From positions 1 to 11,131 of the forward strand of contig CAJVPJ010001248.1 of NCBI GenBank assembly GCA_910592205.1: a stretch of 11,131 bases of DNA, read 5' to 3'. Every line of letters begins with the position of its first letter. Positions within the stretch are counted from its first letter, which is position 1. Source of the DNA: Paraglomus occultum. Taxonomy: Eukaryota; Glomeromycota; Glomeromycetes; Paraglomerales; Paraglomeraceae. The notes under the pieces were generated by a model. The model searched no databases. It was not told where the DNA came from and worked only from the letters and a program-made list of their open reading frames with translations. Position numbers and translations under genes: made by a program. Positions 7,360 through 11,131 of this stretch are shown here, piece by piece.

Positions 7360-7558
7360 AACAAGAATTTATGGTAAAATTTATACACATATTTTGTGTT
7401 AACACTAGTAATGATTTACTGTATACTCTTTATACATCAAAAACTTATAAAACTTACGCTCATTCTAATGGTTCAAGAAATGTGTAAAAATTTGTACTAG
7501 AATTTAACGGGCATGAAAAATGAAAATAAAATCAGAAGATTAATACACTGAAAAAAAG

Positions 7559-7750
7559 ATGCCAAGAGATCAAGAATTTGAGAAAATATTACAAAAAGCT
7601 GAAGACCCAAAAAATGTTGGACAAGGCTTATCTCTCTCTTTGAAGGCGTGGTCAAAGAAATTCTTGAAAAATATATTTTGGAATAAGCCAGCCTTCGATT
7701 CCGAATTTGCAAAGACGCACTCAATCTACCAGTCATTAGAGCGCCGTTGA
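7559..7750 (+). CDS. Short ORF of 63 codons, possibly the tail of a broken gene
   Basis: ATG 7559 to TGA 7748 encodes 63 residues starting MPRDQEFEKILQKAEDPKN, hydrophilic and helix-prone, followed by SLKAWSKKFLKNIFWNKPAF. In another frame just upstream, 7513-7551, MKNENKIRRLIH ends in TGA, so a one-base shift would join the two. No signal peptide, promoter or splice sites are convincing. It lies about 200 bp after the fragment at 7054-7359 on the same strand and may be the 3' part of the same decayed gene. The minus-strand frame 7497-7736 is its shadow. Confidence 0.35.
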   Translation: MPRDQEFEKILQKAEDPKNVGQGLSLSLKAWSKKFLKNIFWNKPAFDSEFAKTHSIYQSLERR

Positions 7751-10370
7751 AATTTCCCCCATTGTAGACTTTCTTTTTATTAGCACATCGTTATCGCTAG
7801 CATTAGTGAAAAGGAAAAATATGGGGAAAAAGTGTCCAGAATATTATGCTTGTATGAAAATTTTTAAACTTTGTATGTCAAATTTATTTACAATTCGTTG
7901 ACTTAGCAGTACACTTTATAACGCTTATGTTGTAACCGGAACAAAACTTTGTTTTGGGGGCTTGGGCTTTGCTGGGCTCATATTAACACAATTGACAAAA
8001 CAAGGTTACGCGTACACGACGATATGTAATATGGAAACATATTGCTATATAGCGCATATTTTGTCATTTAAGTCAAAAACTCGACTCTTATCGCGGTATG
8101 CTTCGTATCCACAAAATATTGTTGTAACAAAAATCTTAAAACGCGTAAAGAAATGTCACCCGATTATAAATCATAACATTATCATCATCTAATACATATT
8201 CTCTATATCTTTCCAAGTCGATTGATATCGATACGTTAGATTATCAAATAAGACGTATTTAATCTCAACTACATCATTAATCGAATTTGATATATTAATA
8301 TATATAAATGTGGATTATTTAAATTTGACTGCTGAGACAAATGAACAGAGCCCAAGGTCTCCAATTGTTACACATATCTGACATCTTTTCGTTATTATAT
8401 GATAGAGCTGTAGAGCTTTTGTCTCTAAAAATAGTTGTTGTTTTTTTTTACATTATTTTGTAGTTATAGTTTGATGACGGCGCATATATAACGTCACTAT
8501 CACTTGAATGTGTCGAATTATATACAATGCGAGGAATAGATCTTGAGAGTTAGCTTATTAAACCCATAAACGATAATTAGTAACCACAAATTGGGCTTTG
8601 GATAATCGATTTGTTTGCATACGTCGTTCCTAAATAATCATTTACCCTAAGTTTGTATGTTTATTTTTCGATAAAGGTCCATTGCTATGGATTGGGGAAA
8701 TTTTCTAAACGGATGTCTGCTGGCAGCATCATTTCAGCTAGCCAGAAAAATAATGGCATACATCACAACGTAAATGTAAACTTTCTCGCAAAGACATTGT
8801 CATTTCTCTTTAATGGGCAAAGTTTTTAGGCCATGTTATTACTTTTGCATAAAGACGTAAGTTTGGAGGCATTATTGTTTAGTCCGGCCAAATAATTATA
8901 TTTATTGTTTACAGTTATAAAAAACAAATTATCACAAATCTCAATATTAAATTTTCTCTCGCGTGCTTTTAACAAGTAATTGAGAATTGCCTACATCATA
9001 GTTTTAGTCTTAAATAGGTTCAATAAATCTGCCACGTTCAAAGACTGTCATACAAAATTCTCAATAATACTTTTATCATTACAGTAATACCTTTATTGTT
9101 TACTCACAATTCACAACTTAACCATACATGCTATCTAAATACGTGATAATTTACATTATAAATAAAATTTTAATTTCTGGTTATTGTATAGTGTTTAAAA
9201 CATAGTTATATTTTTACGGAGACTGGCAAATTAAATAGTTGTAGCAAATTTGCTAACAAGAGCCAATAAAGTGCAGAAACTTATAGTAAATGACGATAGC
9301 CTTCTTGTACGAAAATTTAGTAAGGCTACAAAAAGTCTAAATTACATTGTTTTTCATTTACCAGTAAAGTATCGAATGTTTTCCTTTGCGGTAGTAATAC
9401 AGCTGTAGGCGTAATGCTGTGCCCAGATTAACAACTTGGAAAGAATTGCGTTTTCAGGCTATAAGCAGACATGTTGAAATATATTTGTAGTAATGGTACT
9501 CTTATTATAGAAGCTGCTACAGAAAGAAATTTGCCGTACTCTGGAATAACTAAACTTGATTATAAACATATTCTTTATTGAAACTAATTATACGTACTAG
9601 ACAAAGAATATCAACAATAAAAATAATGACCGGAAGAAATCTGCGAATGTTCATAAAACTGCTTTGCGCAGGTTTATAACGTATGTCATTACATGTCATC
9701 GTGCATTACTACAATATGTGTAACATATCAAATAATAATCTACATCTTGTGAAATGGTGACAAGAATCACTTGTGTCCACGGCAGATTTGGTAGCAAATA
9801 ATAATTAAAGTATAAAGTCACCTGAAACGTAACGAGTTCTATCCAAGAGTTTATTTTGCCTGTATATTGTCATTTCTTGAAACTATATTTTACATTACAG
9901 TTTGGCTATAGTAATAGAATTCTTTATATTTATTATTAAACACCCTAAATTAGAATTCATATATTAATCTTGCGATAAAACAGTTGAATAGCTACGATTA
10001 ATCGGTTGTGCACATCGTGTATGACACTGCTTAATTCCAGTCAACGTATCGCAAAACTTTCTTTCACACGGATTGTTTGTTTCCAGAAACAGCGATCAGC
10101 ATAATTTCGGGGGGGGTGTGATAAGTAATACAAGCCTAGATACTAATACGGTATCAGATATACAACGCATTCAGGAAAAAAAAGGTTAAGTTTTTTTTCT
10201 GTCTAGATTGTGTCCATTATGGCTATGCTAATAGAACTGACTTGCGCAACTTTCCAAGATAATTAAATGGCGTAAAAAATGATAAAAAAAAACAACTTGT
10301 TCCAATGAGAAGATGACATTATCTTGTGACTACAACAATAAATCACTCTTTGTGCATCTGTTTATGGTCT
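7751..10370. other. AT-rich DNA with no supported gene
   Basis: The best open stretch is 7902-8192 plus (97 codons without a stop, no ATG near its beginning, low-complexity Ile-rich end), which I do not accept as a gene. A 28-codon ATG frame at 8687-8773 (MDWGNFLNGCLLAASFQ) is too short to support alone. A GAAAAAAAA/TTTTTTTTC inverted repeat lies at 10175-10199 and a G-run near 10108-10117. No RNA gene or transposon ends were recognised. Confidence 0.55.
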
Positions 10371-10371
10371 G

Positions 10372-10386
10372 TGAGTGTAACACTCA
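10372..10386. repeat. Short 7+7 palindrome
   Basis: TGAGTGT and ACACTCA flank a single A. This is a compact symmetric site of the kind bound by dimeric regulators, but no adjacent gene is supported, so its role is unknown. Confidence 0.45.
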
Positions 10387-10505
10387 GCCCCCAAACAAAA
10401 GTTTATTCCCATGAGTGCATTTTCAATGACTTGTGGAGTCCGAGGCCATATTAATATATGCCAAATACCATCGCTCAAAAATACGCTAAAAGTCATTAAA
10501 CCTTT

Positions 10506-10884
10506 TTACTCCACCTTCATTTGTCTGCTGACCTTTTTACACAATATAATTTTTCCCCTTTGTGCCTGAAATTTTGGTGAAAACCGGTTGTTTACTTTTC
10601 TTGGGAACTTCATATAAACGACGCCATTGTGTTTATTGTTTACGTCTCGACGCCCCCCCAATTCATCAAACATATTTGGGCAAAGGGCCGATTTCCAGTT
10701 CGATAACGCAAGCGCTTTTGTGAACATGCCTCTTATCGCAAAAATCTATTCCGATATTTGACTGCGGAATACCAACATAACAATGTCTAATCAAAGCGAG
10801 AATGTAGTGGCACGTGCAAAACCCTATGTAGATCGCACCTTTCTTAGAACAGGGCCCACATCTTCGCATATTTTGCACATTCAC
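10506..10884 (-). other. Two overlapping minus-strand open frames, coding status doubtful
   Basis: The first frame (10666-10884, GTG start, first ATG codon 6) contains MRRCGPCSKK and FCTCHYILALIRHC. The second (10506-10727) starts with ATG and contains KFPRKVNNRFSPKF. They overlap by 62 bp in different frames, so a single frameshift could join them. Local base composition is less AT-rich than the flanks. No motif beyond scattered Cys pairs is visible, and no promoter or splice signal supports expression. Confidence 0.2.
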
Positions 10885-11131
10885 GATTCAGTAGACCAGT
10901 TTTAAAAAGGAAACGGCTGTGTTGGTCACTAACTATATACAGTATTATTAAGCAACGTAAGGACATGTGATTAACTTTAAGAGAGTTTGCAATCAGACAA
11001 TACGTGGGAAATTACAATGCTCAGTTTGTGTACCCAATGATAAGAACATCGGAACGATACGACATTGTAGACACATCAGCTATTCATCCATACTAGTGTC
11101 ACGATTGCAAGTCTTTCTTCTTTGGAATTTC
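10885..11131. other. Window edge, no feature seen
   Basis: AT-rich sequence with no open frame, repeat or signal that I can support. Confidence 0.5.

Noticed and set aside
7902-8192. 97-codon stop-free stretch
   Set aside because: There is no early ATG, the acceptor candidate at 7907 is weak, and the end is low-complexity Ile; a chance origin is plausible.

Overview
The window reads as AT-rich, gene-poor eukaryotic nuclear DNA. It holds one well-supported gene, with a TATA box, a 74-nt GT-AG intron and an AATAAA signal. CpG is not obviously depleted and the intron is short, which fits an invertebrate, arthropod-like genome better than a vertebrate one. This is inference; nothing in the sequence fixes the species.

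Layout. Positions 1-1000 are unlike the rest. They contain two tandem 34-bp units each carrying a small inverted repeat, a perfect 19-bp hairpin, and stretches of broken protein-like reading frame rich in Lys, Glu and Asn. One stretch ends in a hydrophobic segment followed by a basic tail. This looks like decayed inserted sequence, possibly bacterial or endosymbiont-derived, but the donor is not identified. Positions 1000-2320 are mostly non-coding and include a 22-bp perfect palindrome.

The central feature is a two-exon plus-strand gene, join(2476..2558, 2633..3503), predicting 317 residues. The order is signal peptide, a short irregular Cys-rich lead-in, 26 uninterrupted Asp-Pro-Cys-Cys-X-X-X heptads (21 bp each), a 35-residue Gln-Pro tract, a short Ser/Thr/Pro stretch, and a hydrophobic C-terminus that could be a GPI-anchor signal. 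About one residue in five of the mature chain is Cys. Differences among the DPCC codons of the units are all synonymous in this frame, which strongly supports it over the long open frames in other registers. I do not recognise the family. A secreted or surface-attached, disulfide-cross-linked or metal-binding structural protein is the natural guess.

Downstream, 3640-11131 is largely featureless AT-rich DNA. It contains an 18-bp direct repeat (6352/6415), a weak nested inverted repeat (6640-6780), a second cluster of broken protein-like frames (7054-7750) and a few low-complexity inverted repeats near 10.2-10.4 kb. No tRNA, rRNA, CRISPR array or intact transposon was recognised.
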